42,418 bases of DNA from an uncultured Treponema sp. (lineage in GTDB: Bacteria; Spirochaetota; Spirochaetia; Treponematales; Treponemataceae), in contig CAJUBD010000020.1 of assembly GCA_910584475.1 (NCBI GenBank), positions 1-42,418 of the forward strand, read 5' to 3'. Below are positions 30,497 through 39,493 of the stretch, one piece after another. The number at the start of each line of letters is the position of its first letter. Position 1 is the stretch's first letter. The position numbers and the translations under genes are program-made. The notes below the pieces were generated by a model. The model had not been told where the DNA came from, made no database searches, and saw nothing but the letters and a program-made list of their open reading frames with translations.

Positions 30497-33430
30497 TTAC
30501 AAAAATTTGTTCAAGACAGAAAGCAGCCTGTCAAAGTCGAGTGGCTTTGCGACATGCTCGTTCATTCCGACAGAACGCGCCTTTTGGACATCTTCGGCAA
30601 ATGCATTCGCGGTCATCGCGACAATCGGAATTTTCTGCAAATATTCGCTTCCGGATTCACGGATTTTTTTCGCCGCCGCATAGCCATCCATAATTGGCAT
30701 TTGGATGTCCATAAAAACGATGTCGAATTTTTTTGGAGAATCCGCGCAATCCGAATCGAAAAGTTTTTCCGAGGCTTCTTTTCCGTTCCACGCGATTTCC
30801 ACTTCAAGTCCTGCCATCCCGAGAATTTCTTTCGCGATTTCGGCGTTCACCTCGTTGTCTTCCGCCAAAAGCACGCGCTTTCCCGAAAATTTTTTCTCTC
30901 GATATTTTTCCAGGGGAATGGAATTAGACTCTCCGTTCGCCGGATTTTCCTTGCTTGTAAGTTCGGAAAAAGTCCGCGCCACTTTCGACTTGAAAATCGG
31001 CTTTGAAATGAACGCGCTCGCTCCAGCTTCCCGCGCTTCGTTTTCGATGTCGCTCCAATCGTAGGCAGAAATTATTATAATAGGAACGTCTTTTCCGACG
31101 GCTTCGCGAATCGCTCGCGTGGTTTGAACGCCGTCCATCTCGGGCATCTTCCAATCGACGATAACGGCAAAAAAATCCTGCCCCGTTTCATGGCGTTCCA
31201 CCACTTTTCGCACGGCTTCCTTTCCCGAAAGAACCCATTCGCCGAACATTCCAAGTTCATTCAAAACAAAGCAAGTACTTTCGCATGCCATTTTGTCGTC
31301 GTCCACGACAAGGATGGGCAGGTTCAAAAGCGCCTCCAATTTTATCGCGCTTTCCTTGTCCTGAATTTCAAGGAAAATCGTCACGGTGAATTTAGTGCCC
31401 TTGTTGATGTGGCTTTCCACTTTTATGTCGCCGTCCATCATTCGCACGATGTTGCGCGTTATGGACATTCCCAAGCCAGTGCCTTGTTGTTTCATCGCTC
31501 GCTCGTCGTCCGAGGCGCGCGTGAACGGCTCGAACAAATGTTCCATAAATTCTTCGCTCATGCCGATTCCGTTGTCTTCAAAAACGAATTCGTAGCAGGC
31601 GACTTTCGCACGGTTCGTCGGTCGTTCCGTAATCGAAAGTTTTATGCTTCCTTCTTCGCCCGTGTACTTCACGGCATTGCTCATGAAATTCATCAGGCAC
31701 TGCTGAATTCTCGAGGCATCGCCGATGACGTTTTCGTGCTCGATGTGACGAATGTCTACGAAAAATTCTTGCCGCTTGTTTTTGACGAGCGGTTTGGAAA
31801 TCGAAATGAAATCTTCTATCAAACTTACCAAACTGAACGTGCTTTTGTTCAAACTCAATTTGCCAGATTCGATTTTGTTCATATCCAAAACTTCGTTTAT
31901 CAGACCGAGCAAATGCTTGGATGAAACCGTTATTTTCGAAAGACAATGCTGGACTTTTTCCATATCGCCCAAATTGGCGGCGGCAATCGCCGTCATTCCG
32001 ATAATCGCGTTTAGAGGCGTTCGAATGTCGTGGCTCATGCTCGCAAGGAATTCAGTTTTGGCCGCGTTGGCACGATTTGCTACGCGGCAGGCTTCTTCTA
32101 GCGCGAGTTCGTTTTTATGCTTTTCGGTGATGTTGACGAACGTTCCAGTTATCAGGCGCGTGCTTCCGTCCAAATATTGGCTAGTTTCTCCGCGCATCCT
32201 GAACCAATCGTATTCGCCGTTTTTTTTGAGCAAGCGATATTTTACATCAAGATCACTTTTCCCTTTGACACAATCCCAATATGCGGCAAGCGTCGCCTCC
32301 TTGTCTTCAGGATAAATTCGGCTCGTCCACGCCTCAAAAGTGTCGGGAAAATCTTCGGCGCTTTCAAATCCAATCATTTCGCGGAATTTTTGATGCCACG
32401 AGACTTCTTGCATTTTTCCTTGCTCGTCGAAATTCATCGTCCACATTCCCGAGCCGATGATTTCGTTTATTATGTCCAAATATTCCCGAGTCTGGCTTGC
32501 AACCAAACTTGTCATTTCTTGCTGAAGCGCGATCGCCGTCTTTTTTTGCTCTTCAAGGCGCAAGCGAAAAATCAAGTTGCGCTGCCGAATTGAGCTTGCA
32601 ATGTAATAAGCCATCACTTGCAAAACTTCCTGCGCGCGTTCCAAAAAATTTGCGGCGGGATTGTCCACGCCGTAAAATCCGATTATTTTTCCGGTTTCGT
32701 ATAGCGGCACGACGACGAGCGAAGAAATGCCCTGCATTTTCAGAGTCTCGTATGGGGCGGGATCTTTTTCGCGGATTTTTTCCAAATCTTCGATTACGAT
32801 GCATTTGTCTTCGCTGAAATTTTTGTACCAGGTGGCGCATATTTCTGCCGGCAAATTCTGCAACTTTTCCTTCATCGGAAGAGCATCCATGGAAACCCAT
32901 TCGTAAGTGTTGGAATCAGTACCGTCGGGATTTTTTTCAAAAATGTAAGTACGCTCACCGTCAAGGATTTTTCCGATGTATTCCAAATAAAGGGCGATCG
33001 ATTCTTCGGGATCTTCTTTCTTTAGCGCGATTCTCAAAGCTTCATTCGCAATCGCGGTCAAATCTTCGCCGTTCTTCACGACGTATGCTTGCCATTCCTG
33101 CGGATTTATGTTTATGGCGACTTCCATTCTATATCGGCGGCCGTTCTTTTCGATAAGCGTGTCTTTTATCGAAAGATTTTTTTTCAAGATCGGATTGTAA
33201 TAAAGCCACTCGCAGAATTCGTTCGGACGAAGTTCGTTGTTGTTGCAAATCGCGCAAGGCGAGCCGCAATGTTGGAGAACTTCATAGCATTTTTTGCCTT
33301 TATATTCATCATCGGAAAACCCGAGCATTTCGCGGAGTTTTTTGTTCATATAAACCAATTCGTAACTGTCCGCATCGGACACATAGACGAATTCGCCGAG
33401 ATTTTCCGTGAACTCACAAAGGTCTTTCAA
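30497..33430 (-). CDS. Hybrid sensor histidine kinase with two receiver domains
   Basis: A 977-aa soluble kinase with no membrane segment. Order: PAS (about 5-115, with a Cys-rich HCGSPCAICNNN insert), GAF-like (130-285), coiled linker, PAS with PAC (325-440), dimerisation/phospho-acceptor domain with H467 in ASMSHDIRTPLN, ATPase domain with N585 (NFMSNAVKY), DNGIGM (619-624) and GTGLGM (650-655), receiver 1 with D759 (VIVDWKMPEMDG) and receiver 2 with D in IVFMDIQMPIMDG. It senses a cytoplasmic signal and relays phosphate. The cysteine cluster at 55-63 could bind a metal or respond to redox (inference). The start is TTG at 33430 with GGGAG 6 nt upstream. No output regulator is adjacent. Confidence 0.9.
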   Translation of the reverse strand: MKDLCEFTENLGEFVYVSDADSYELVYMNKKLREMLGFSDDEYKGKKCYEVLQHCGSPCAICNNNELRPNEFCEWLYYNPILKKNLSIKDTLIEKNGRRYRMEVAININPQEWQAYVVKNGEDLTAIANEALRIALKKEDPEESIALYLEYIGKILDGERTYIFEKNPDGTDSNTYEWVSMDALPMKEKLQNLPAEICATWYKNFSEDKCIVIEDLEKIREKDPAPYETLKMQGISSLVVVPLYETGKIIGFYGVDNPAANFLERAQEVLQVMAYYIASSIRQRNLIFRLRLEEQKKTAIALQQEMTSLVASQTREYLDIINEIIGSGMWTMNFDEQGKMQEVSWHQKFREMIGFESAEDFPDTFEAWTSRIYPEDKEATLAAYWDCVKGKSDLDVKYRLLKKNGEYDWFRMRGETSQYLDGSTRLITGTFVNITEKHKNELALEEACRVANRANAAKTEFLASMSHDIRTPLNAIIGMTAIAAANLGDMEKVQHCLSKITVSSKHLLGLINEVLDMNKIESGKLSLNKSTFSLVSLIEDFISISKPLVKNKRQEFFVDIRHIEHENVIGDASRIQQCLMNFMSNAVKYTGEEGSIKLSITERPTNRAKVACYEFVFEDNGIGMSEEFMEHLFEPFTRASDDERAMKQQGTGLGMSITRNIVRMMDGDIKVESHINKGTKFTVTIFLEIQDKESAIKLEALLNLPILVVDDDKMACESTCFVLNELGMFGEWVLSGKEAVRKVVERHETGQDFFAVIVDWKMPEMDGVQTTRAIREAVGKDVPIIIISAYDWSDIENEAREAGASAFISKPIFKSKVARTFSELTSKENPANGESNSIPLEKYREKKFSGKRVLLAEDNEVNAEIAKEILGMAGLEVEIAWNGKEASEKLFDSDCADSPKKFDIVFMDIQMPIMDGYAAAKKIRESGSEYLQKIPIVAMTANAFAEDVQKARSVGMNEHVAKPLDFDRLLSVLNKFL

Positions 33431-33436
33431 TTCTTA

Positions 33437-33625
33437 CTCCCATAAAAAGTCAAGGGCAAAATTTTTGGCAATCCGAAGGATTGCACCTTTCGCATTGGCT
33501 TTTTAGCATGCGCGTTAAGCAACTTGTTGCGATGCGCACAAATCAAATAAGCAAGTTTCCAATGGAAACTTGACTGACAAAAGTCGCCCCATTTGTGCGA
33601 CTCTTGTCATACACCTCTTATGAAA
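33437..33625 (-). repeat. Multi-hairpin dispersed repeat, copy 9 (minus orientation, leads the hybrid kinase)
   Basis: On the minus strand: GACAAGAGTCGC/GCGACTTTTGTC, CAAGTTTCC/GGAAACTTG followed by CTTATTTG, TGTGCGC...CGCGCA with inner GCAAC/GTTGC, and GCAATCC/GGATTGC. ATGGGAG follows and serves the TTG start of the kinase. The third stem shows base changes on both sides compared with copies 1, 2 and 7. Confidence 0.75.
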
Positions 33626-33646
33626 ACTTAACTTTGCTCACCGCTT

Positions 33647-36388
33647 TTAAAGTTCCGCCAAATACGACGTGAGTTTTTCAATGCGGTTTTGCGCCGCCGC
33701 CAATTTCCGCCTTTCCTCTTCCACCAAATCTTTGCTTGCATGAGTCGCGAAATTTCCGGAAAGTTTCTTTTGAGAATTTTGTGCGAATTTCTTTTCGGAT
33801 TCGATTTCCTTTTCAAAGCGCGACTTTAACTGCTCGGTGTTCACGTTTTCGTCCACGAGCAAGAACGCCTCGAATCCTGCGCCCACAGTGCCAATGGATT
33901 TCGCGGGCTTTTTTTCCACGAAGTCCACTTCGCGCATTCCCGCCAAAAGCGAAATCATATCGACTTTTTCTCGGCAAACTTCCGCAGCTGAATTTTTTTC
34001 TATTAAAATTGAAAGATGCAATTTCGCCGCAGGGTCAAGCCCGCATTCGGTGCGAAGCGCACGCGTCTTTCCAATCAAATCTTTCAAAACTTCAAATCGT
34101 TCGGAGACGGCGGCGTTTTCGCGCTCCGCCACAAATTCAGGATAAGGCGCGCAAATCAGCATTCCGCAATACGAAGAAGTTGAGAGAATTTTTTCCGCTT
34201 CGCTCCTATTTTTCGCAATCTGTTCGACGGGAAGCTTTGAATAAATTTCTTCGGTAACGAACGGAATGAACGGATGCAAAAGCCGCAGGTTTTCTTCGAG
34301 CAAATTCAAGAGAACCGTCGCTTGGCGATTTTTTTCGCGCTCGTCGCCGTTCTTGAAATTGAGTTTCGTCGCCTCCACATACCAGTCGCAATATTCGTTC
34401 CAAAAGTATTCCATGAGCGCGGCTGCCGCGTCGTTGTAGCGGTAGCCTTCCAAAGCGTCACGCGCGGTTTTAGCGGCTTTGTTCAAGCATGCGTAAATCC
34501 ACTTGTCAAGTTCCGTCAAATCCGAATCGTGAATTTGAATGAGTTCGCGACCTTCGAGATTTTGCAAAAGGTAGCGGCTTGCGTTCCACACTTTGTTGCA
34601 GAATCGGCTTCCGAGTTTGAACGAGTCCTTGTCAATCAAGATGTCCTGCCCCTGCGCGCACATAAAGCCAAGCGTGAATTTCAATGCGTCCGCGCCGTAC
34701 ATGTCGATGATTTCAAGGGGATCCATGCCGTTTCCAAGCGACTTTGACATTTTTCGTCCCTGTTTGTCGCGGACGAGTCCGTGAATGTAGATGTCGTGGA
34801 ACGGCGCTTTGCCAATGAATTCCAAGCCTGCCATCACCATGCGGCTCACCCAGAAAAATATGATGTCGTAGGCGGTCACAAGCGCGGTTGTCGGATAGAA
34901 TTGCTCCATGTCGGGAGTTTTTTCGGGCCAACCGAGAGTGGAGAACGGCCAAAGCCATGATGAGAACCATGTGTCAAGGACATCCTCATCTTGATTGAGT
35001 CGCTCCGCGCCCGCGCCGCATTTCGGGCAGGTCGAGGGGGTGTCACGGCTCACGATGAGCTCGCCGCAGTCCGCGCATGTCCACGCGGGAATCCTATGCC
35101 CCCACCACAATTGGCGGCTTATGCACCAGTCGCGGATGTTCTCCATCCAGTGTGTGTATGTGTTCTCCCATTTTTTCGGATAGAAGACAATTTCGCCGTC
35201 ACGCCATGCCTTCATCGCTTTTTCCGCGAGCGGCTTCATTTTCACGAACCACTGGTACGAAAGATACGGCTCGACGATGGCGGAGCAGCGGTAGCAATGT
35301 CCTACGGAGTGCGTGATTTTTTCCTCGCCCTTGAAAAGTCCGAGCGCCGTCAAATCCTCGATGATGAGTGTGCGGGCCTTTGCGCATGTCATTCCGCGAT
35401 ATTTTTCAGGGCAGTTTTCGTTCAATGTTCCATCAGGATTCAATATATTGATGATTTCAAGATTGTTTCGCTGTCCCACTTGCCAGTCGTTCGGATCGTG
35501 CGCAGGCGTGATTTTTACCATTCCCGTTCCGAATTCCTTGTCAACATAATTGTCGGCGATAATGGGAATTATGCGGTCTGTAAGGGGGAGACGCAATTTC
35601 TTTCCGACGATTGATTTGTAACGCTCATCATTTGGATTCACAGCGACTGCGGTGTCTCCCAAAAGCGTTTCGGGGCGCGTCGTTGCGATTTCAATTTTTG
35701 TCGAGCCGTCTGGAGCGGGGCCGTCCGCGAATTCATACCAAATGTGGTACATCGCGCTGGCAGTGTCCGTGTGGTCCACCTCGTCGTCGGCAAGGGCGGT
35801 TCCACAGCGCGGACACCAGTTCACCAAATACCGTCCCTTGCAAATCAAACCGCGCTCATACAGCGTCACAAAGGCATCGCGCACCGCCCGGCTCAAGCCC
35901 TCGTCCATCGTGAATCGCTCGCGCTCCCAGTCGGTTGAATTCCCGAGTTTTTTCTGCTGCTTTACAATCGTCGCGTGGTGGTCGTCCTTTACCGCCCATG
36001 TGCGCTCCAAGAATTTTTCGCGTCCCAAGTCGTTTCGCGATTTTCCCTCTTTTTTGAGCGCGCGCTCCACGATATTCTGCGTGGCGATTCCCGCGTGGTC
36101 AGTTCCCGTGAGCCAAAGCGTATTGTCGCCCTTCATTCGGTGGTAGCGCACAACGATGTCCTGCAAGGTGTTGTTGAGTCCGTGTCCCATGTGCAGGACA
36201 CCCGTGACGTTCGGCGGCGGTATGACCACAGAATAGGTTCCGCAATTTCCGCAGGAACAAAAATTGGTATGTATTGGTGATGACGGGTCGCTTGCCGGCT
36301 TGAAATAGCCTTGTTTCTCCCAAGCGTCATATATTTTGTCTTCGAAATCTTTTGGCTTGTAAGATTTTTCAAGTTCAATCGCTTTCAT
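33647..36388 (-). CDS. valS: Valine-tRNA ligase
   Basis: A 913-aa class I aminoacyl-tRNA synthetase that charges tRNA-Val. It has PPPNVTGVLHMGHG (HIGH motif), the editing domain with TTRPETLLGDTAVAVNP, WWGHRIPAW, and KMSKSLGN (KMSKS). Zinc-like Cys pairs include the C-S-C-G-N-C near residue 45 and C-P-K-C-G-A-G. The C-terminal coiled coil (TEQLKSRFEKEIESEKKF onward) is the tRNA-binding arm of bacterial ValRS. The ATG at 36388 gives the normal N terminus; TATAAT ends 7 nt upstream and there is no Shine-Dalgarno. A TTG-type extension from 36529 is rejected. I see no T-box leader. Confidence 0.96.
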   Translation of the reverse strand: MKAIELEKSYKPKDFEDKIYDAWEKQGYFKPASDPSSPIHTNFCSCGNCGTYSVVIPPPNVTGVLHMGHGLNNTLQDIVVRYHRMKGDNTLWLTGTDHAGIATQNIVERALKKEGKSRNDLGREKFLERTWAVKDDHHATIVKQQKKLGNSTDWERERFTMDEGLSRAVRDAFVTLYERGLICKGRYLVNWCPRCGTALADDEVDHTDTASAMYHIWYEFADGPAPDGSTKIEIATTRPETLLGDTAVAVNPNDERYKSIVGKKLRLPLTDRIIPIIADNYVDKEFGTGMVKITPAHDPNDWQVGQRNNLEIINILNPDGTLNENCPEKYRGMTCAKARTLIIEDLTALGLFKGEEKITHSVGHCYRCSAIVEPYLSYQWFVKMKPLAEKAMKAWRDGEIVFYPKKWENTYTHWMENIRDWCISRQLWWGHRIPAWTCADCGELIVSRDTPSTCPKCGAGAERLNQDEDVLDTWFSSWLWPFSTLGWPEKTPDMEQFYPTTALVTAYDIIFFWVSRMVMAGLEFIGKAPFHDIYIHGLVRDKQGRKMSKSLGNGMDPLEIIDMYGADALKFTLGFMCAQGQDILIDKDSFKLGSRFCNKVWNASRYLLQNLEGRELIQIHDSDLTELDKWIYACLNKAAKTARDALEGYRYNDAAAALMEYFWNEYCDWYVEATKLNFKNGDEREKNRQATVLLNLLEENLRLLHPFIPFVTEEIYSKLPVEQIAKNRSEAEKILSTSSYCGMLICAPYPEFVAERENAAVSERFEVLKDLIGKTRALRTECGLDPAAKLHLSILIEKNSAAEVCREKVDMISLLAGMREVDFVEKKPAKSIGTVGAGFEAFLLVDENVNTEQLKSRFEKEIESEKKFAQNSQKKLSGNFATHASKDLVEEERRKLAAAQNRIEKLTSYLAEL

Positions 36389-36395
36389 AAAGAAA

Positions 36396-36424
36396 ATTAT
36401 AGCACAAAAAAAAGTTTTATGCAA
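36396..36424 (-). promoter_or_regulatory. Promoter of valS, leaderless type
   Basis: On the minus strand TTGCAT (36424-36419), 17 nt and TATAAT (36401-36396), then 7 nt to the ATG. Confidence 0.7.
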
Positions 36425-36494
36425 TGCACATTGAAAAAGATGAAATTGAAATTTTATTTTGACTCCAATGTTTTCATCGTTATAAAAGACAAAT

Positions 36495-37352
36495 TCATTT
36501 GCTTGACTTGGCGTTTTTCGCGTAGTCATCGAATTTTTCGCGCAAAAGCGTTTTTATCTTGTCGGTTACGGACTTGTAGATTTTTTGACTTAATTGCGTG
36601 GCGATGTATTCGTCAAGACCAGGCGTGCCATTGGGCTTTTCAAAAAGGAAAATGTGCAAAATGCTTCCATTAATCTCGCGCTTCATGGCAAGAATCGTGT
36701 TCGTCTTGAAATGCATTCCGTTGAACGAGATGAAAAAATCTTTTATCACCGTATTGATTGGAATGGACGGATAGGTTTTCGTCGGATCCGGCAAGAACGA
36801 AAAATGGCTCAGGCTTATGTCGCAAATCATTCCGTTTATAATGGCGCGCTTGTATTCGAAATTCGCCTTGCTCGTCGAATCGCCAAGCGCACGAATATTA
36901 TTTCGCCGTCCGCATGCCTGGTTCGCGAACATGACGCGGTCGATCAAAGCGAAATTTTTCATCTTTTGAAATTCCAGCGCAATGCAGCCGCATTGAATTC
37001 CCACGTCGAAAAGATAATGTTTTTCGAGAGCGCGCCGTTCGGCTTCGCCTTTTCGTTTCGTATATAGGACGCCAATCATGATGTCGCCATCGTGCTCGCA
37101 TTGAAGCTTCGCGATGTATTGATCCCAATCCACGCCTATGTTGCTGTCGATGAAAAAAAATAAAAGTGCGTTCGGAAACAATTCGAGGACTATTTCGACT
37201 TTCTTTTCAAGCGGACAAAAACGAAAGTCATCGATTATATAAGTTTCATATCCGTGCGCGAGAAAATCCTCAAGATGGGATTCTGGCAAAAGAGTCGTGT
37301 CAGGCGCAAAAAAGAATGTTTTGCGTCCTTCGATTACAGTTCTGTCTTCCAT
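36495..37352 (-). CDS. Predicted PilZ-like signalling protein
   Basis: A 285-aa cytoplasmic protein. The first 130 residues (TFFFAPDTTLLPESHLEDFL at the start) look like an alpha/beta receiver-like domain without clear phosphorylation residues. From about 155 the chain resembles a PilZ barrel: R-R-N-N-I-R fits RxxxR, and YKRAIINGMICDISLSHFSF fits the DxSxxG strand, but with His where Gly is usual. Such proteins bind cyclic di-GMP and affect motility or adhesion; the His change makes binding uncertain. The C-terminal 40 residues are helical and basic. The ATG at 37352 is 13 nt after TATAAT (37371-37366) with TTGACA at 37394-37389, so the leader is only about 6 nt. Confidence 0.6.
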   Translation of the reverse strand: MEDRTVIEGRKTFFFAPDTTLLPESHLEDFLAHGYETYIIDDFRFCPLEKKVEIVLELFPNALLFFFIDSNIGVDWDQYIAKLQCEHDGDIMIGVLYTKRKGEAERRALEKHYLFDVGIQCGCIALEFQKMKNFALIDRVMFANQACGRRNNIRALGDSTSKANFEYKRAIINGMICDISLSHFSFLPDPTKTYPSIPINTVIKDFFISFNGMHFKTNTILAMKREINGSILHIFLFEKPNGTPGLDEYIATQLSQKIYKSVTDKIKTLLREKFDDYAKNAKSSK

Positions 37353-37365
37353 ATATTGGGAATCT

Positions 37366-37456
37366 ATTATATTGGACATATTGTGCCTTGTCAAGGACAT
37401 TTCGTATATCCGCATTGACAAATCCCCTTGACTTTATAGAAAAATGATTTTAGAAT
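37366..37456. promoter_or_regulatory. Divergent promoter pair (PilZ-like and barrel genes)
   Basis: Minus strand: TTGACA (37394-37389), 17 nt, TATAAT (37371-37366). Plus strand: TTGACT (37428-37433), 17 nt, TAGAAT (37451-37456), leaving a leader of about 30 nt with AAGGTGCAGG before the ATG at 37494. Confidence 0.7.
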
Positions 37457-37493
37457 ACAATTGATTTCAGATTTCGTTTTAAGGTGCAGGATT

Positions 37494-39452
37494 ATGAAAA
37501 AAAATATATTTGTTTTGACCGCGCTGCTTTTTTTTTCCAGCATTTTTGCGCAGACGAATACGACTGTCGCAGTTTCAGATGAAGTCTACCAAATTCTTTC
37601 GAATGCGGAAATGCGAGGACTTTGTTCCACGCTTGCGACGGTGCGCCCCTACACCGAAAAATACATACTCGCAAAACTTGACGAGATTTTGACGAACCTC
37701 GAGAATCTTGAAGGCGCGAGAAATTCATACAAGTCGGCTACGGAATACGAAGTCGTGGCTCGCGAAAAAGAAAGGTTCGTCCGAAACTACGAAAAGGGAT
37801 TTAAAGGCGACTGGCGCACTTTGGGATTTCGCGTTGACGGCGGCTGGGGAAAAATTCCGGTTTCTTTGGAATTCAACAATTCCATTTCGGGATTCATTTC
37901 AGACGGAGTGTATTCGGAAGGCGGCAATTATTTTGGATACGAGATTTTCGACAACGTGAGCTTTAAAGGCGACATCGGAAAATATGTTTCGTATTCCGCT
38001 TCCGGCTACTTCGGTTTTACGAAAATGCCGCTTGAAAAAATGGGAAATTATGACATCGGCTATTGGTGGTACGACAAGGTCAAAGAAGGCGAAGACGACG
38101 ATTACAAAGATTTCGCCGCGCCGTTTGACAAAAATGATGCAGAAATTTATAAAAACATTCGCCGCGTAAATTCGTTCAGAAACCGCTCTTATTTGCCTTA
38201 CGCTTTTTCAAAATATTGGGGCGGAAATGTTTGGCATCTCGGAAACATGAACGCGGGCGGACTTGAAGATTGGTGCGGTGTGGACAGTTTCGCGTTCGGA
38301 ATCAATGCGGAAATTCACGCGTCTTTTTTTGACAACAGGCTTGAACTCGGAGCGGCGAGAATTCGCCGCGAATGGGCGGCGATGGACGAAGGAGCGAGTC
38401 TTATTATGAACGCTAAAGCGCGTCCGTTCTTCGCGTTCGATGTTTCGGTTCATCTTTTTCCGTTTTTGTCGCTTTCGGGGCTTACGGGCTTTCTCGAGTT
38501 CCCCAATCAAAATTTCATAAATGGCGACGCGTGGCCGGATACTGATTCGCGTTATTTTCAAAACGTGTTTTCAATCGGACAGCTCGACTTGGACTTCAAG
38601 TATTTTCATTTTGACTTCGGCTCTACGGTCGTGTGGCCTCGCCGCTTTGACATCACATATTCGATGCCTTTGATTGACAAAGTGATGCATCAGGATGTGA
38701 TCGGCGACTACGACAATCTCGCGCTCTTTTTCGATTTGAAATTCCGCTATCCGAAAGTCGGCTCGCTGTGGTTCTCGTTTTATCTCGATGAAATGCCCGA
38801 GATGAACCCTGTGACGGTCGCCAAGAATATGTTCTCGCTCGACAGGTATATGTTTGCGTTGCAGGCGGGAGCGAAAGTCAATTTGCCTTTCCTGCCGTTC
38901 GCGACGCTTTCGTTCAGATATACGAAAATCGAGCCATATTGCTATACCCATCATTCGATAAACTATACGCCGTGGTACGCCCATTATTTGAGCGAATCGT
39001 ATGTGAACAACGGCGAGTCGCTCGGTTACTACCTTCCTCCGAATTCCGATGAATTTTTCGTTCGCTTGGAAGCTCGCCCATCGAAATTTTCAATGGCCGC
39101 CCTGCAATACCAGCTTGTTCGGCACGGCGCGGATTTCGGGTCAAGGCAGGTGGACGGAAGCAGCTTGTATTCGGAACTTCCGCCGTCCGCTCGCGGTTCG
39201 ATGAAAAAATATTTTTTGAAGGACGGCGCATACGAATGGACGAACATCGTGGCTTTGCAAGGCTCTTATGATTTCAAGCAATTTGCAGTGCCGGTAGTGC
39301 TTTCATGCACGCTCGGATTCGTATACACATTTTATACCGACACGGATTCTGCGCTCGGCGAAAAAGGCAGTTATCATAGAATCGATACGGATGAATACAA
39401 AAAGACGGCGGGCTTTATTTTTACGCTCGGCTTTACATTGTTCGGAAGATAA
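37494..39452 (+). CDS. Large outer-membrane beta-barrel protein, Wzi-like
   Basis: A 652-aa exported protein with signal peptide MKKNIFVLTALLFFSSIFAQ. The N terminus (SDEVYQILSNAEMRGLCSTL, then VRPYTEKYILAKL) has the layout seen at the front of capsule-assembly Wzi-type barrels. The rest is a run of amphipathic strands with frequent Gly-Tyr-Phe (GYFGFTKMP, ALFFDLKFRYPKVGSLWFSF, RYTKIEPYCY) ending in TLGFTLFGR, near a terminal aromatic. It is likely a large barrel of 16-18 strands that handles surface polysaccharide or solutes, but no polysaccharide genes adjoin. The family call is tentative; outer-membrane location is firmer. Confidence 0.7.
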   Translation: MKKNIFVLTALLFFSSIFAQTNTTVAVSDEVYQILSNAEMRGLCSTLATVRPYTEKYILAKLDEILTNLENLEGARNSYKSATEYEVVAREKERFVRNYEKGFKGDWRTLGFRVDGGWGKIPVSLEFNNSISGFISDGVYSEGGNYFGYEIFDNVSFKGDIGKYVSYSASGYFGFTKMPLEKMGNYDIGYWWYDKVKEGEDDDYKDFAAPFDKNDAEIYKNIRRVNSFRNRSYLPYAFSKYWGGNVWHLGNMNAGGLEDWCGVDSFAFGINAEIHASFFDNRLELGAARIRREWAAMDEGASLIMNAKARPFFAFDVSVHLFPFLSLSGLTGFLEFPNQNFINGDAWPDTDSRYFQNVFSIGQLDLDFKYFHFDFGSTVVWPRRFDITYSMPLIDKVMHQDVIGDYDNLALFFDLKFRYPKVGSLWFSFYLDEMPEMNPVTVAKNMFSLDRYMFALQAGAKVNLPFLPFATLSFRYTKIEPYCYTHHSINYTPWYAHYLSESYVNNGESLGYYLPPNSDEFFVRLEARPSKFSMAALQYQLVRHGADFGSRQVDGSSLYSELPPSARGSMKKYFLKDGAYEWTNIVALQGSYDFKQFAVPVVLSCTLGFVYTFYTDTDSALGEKGSYHRIDTDEYKKTAGFIFTLGFTLFGR

Positions 39453-39460
39453 ATCTAGTC

Positions 39461-39484
39461 GCGCGGAGGAGCGAACCGCGCTTT
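39461..39484 (+). terminator. Probable terminator after the large barrel gene
   Basis: GCGCGG (39461-39466) pairs with CCGCGC (39476-39481), followed by a short TTT. It lies between convergent genes. Confidence 0.5.
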
Positions 39485-39493
39485 CCGATGCGA

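Noticed and set aside
36389..36494. T-box or other riboswitch ahead of valS
   Set aside because: The promoter lies directly before the ATG, leaving no room for a leader, and no T-box sequence is seen.
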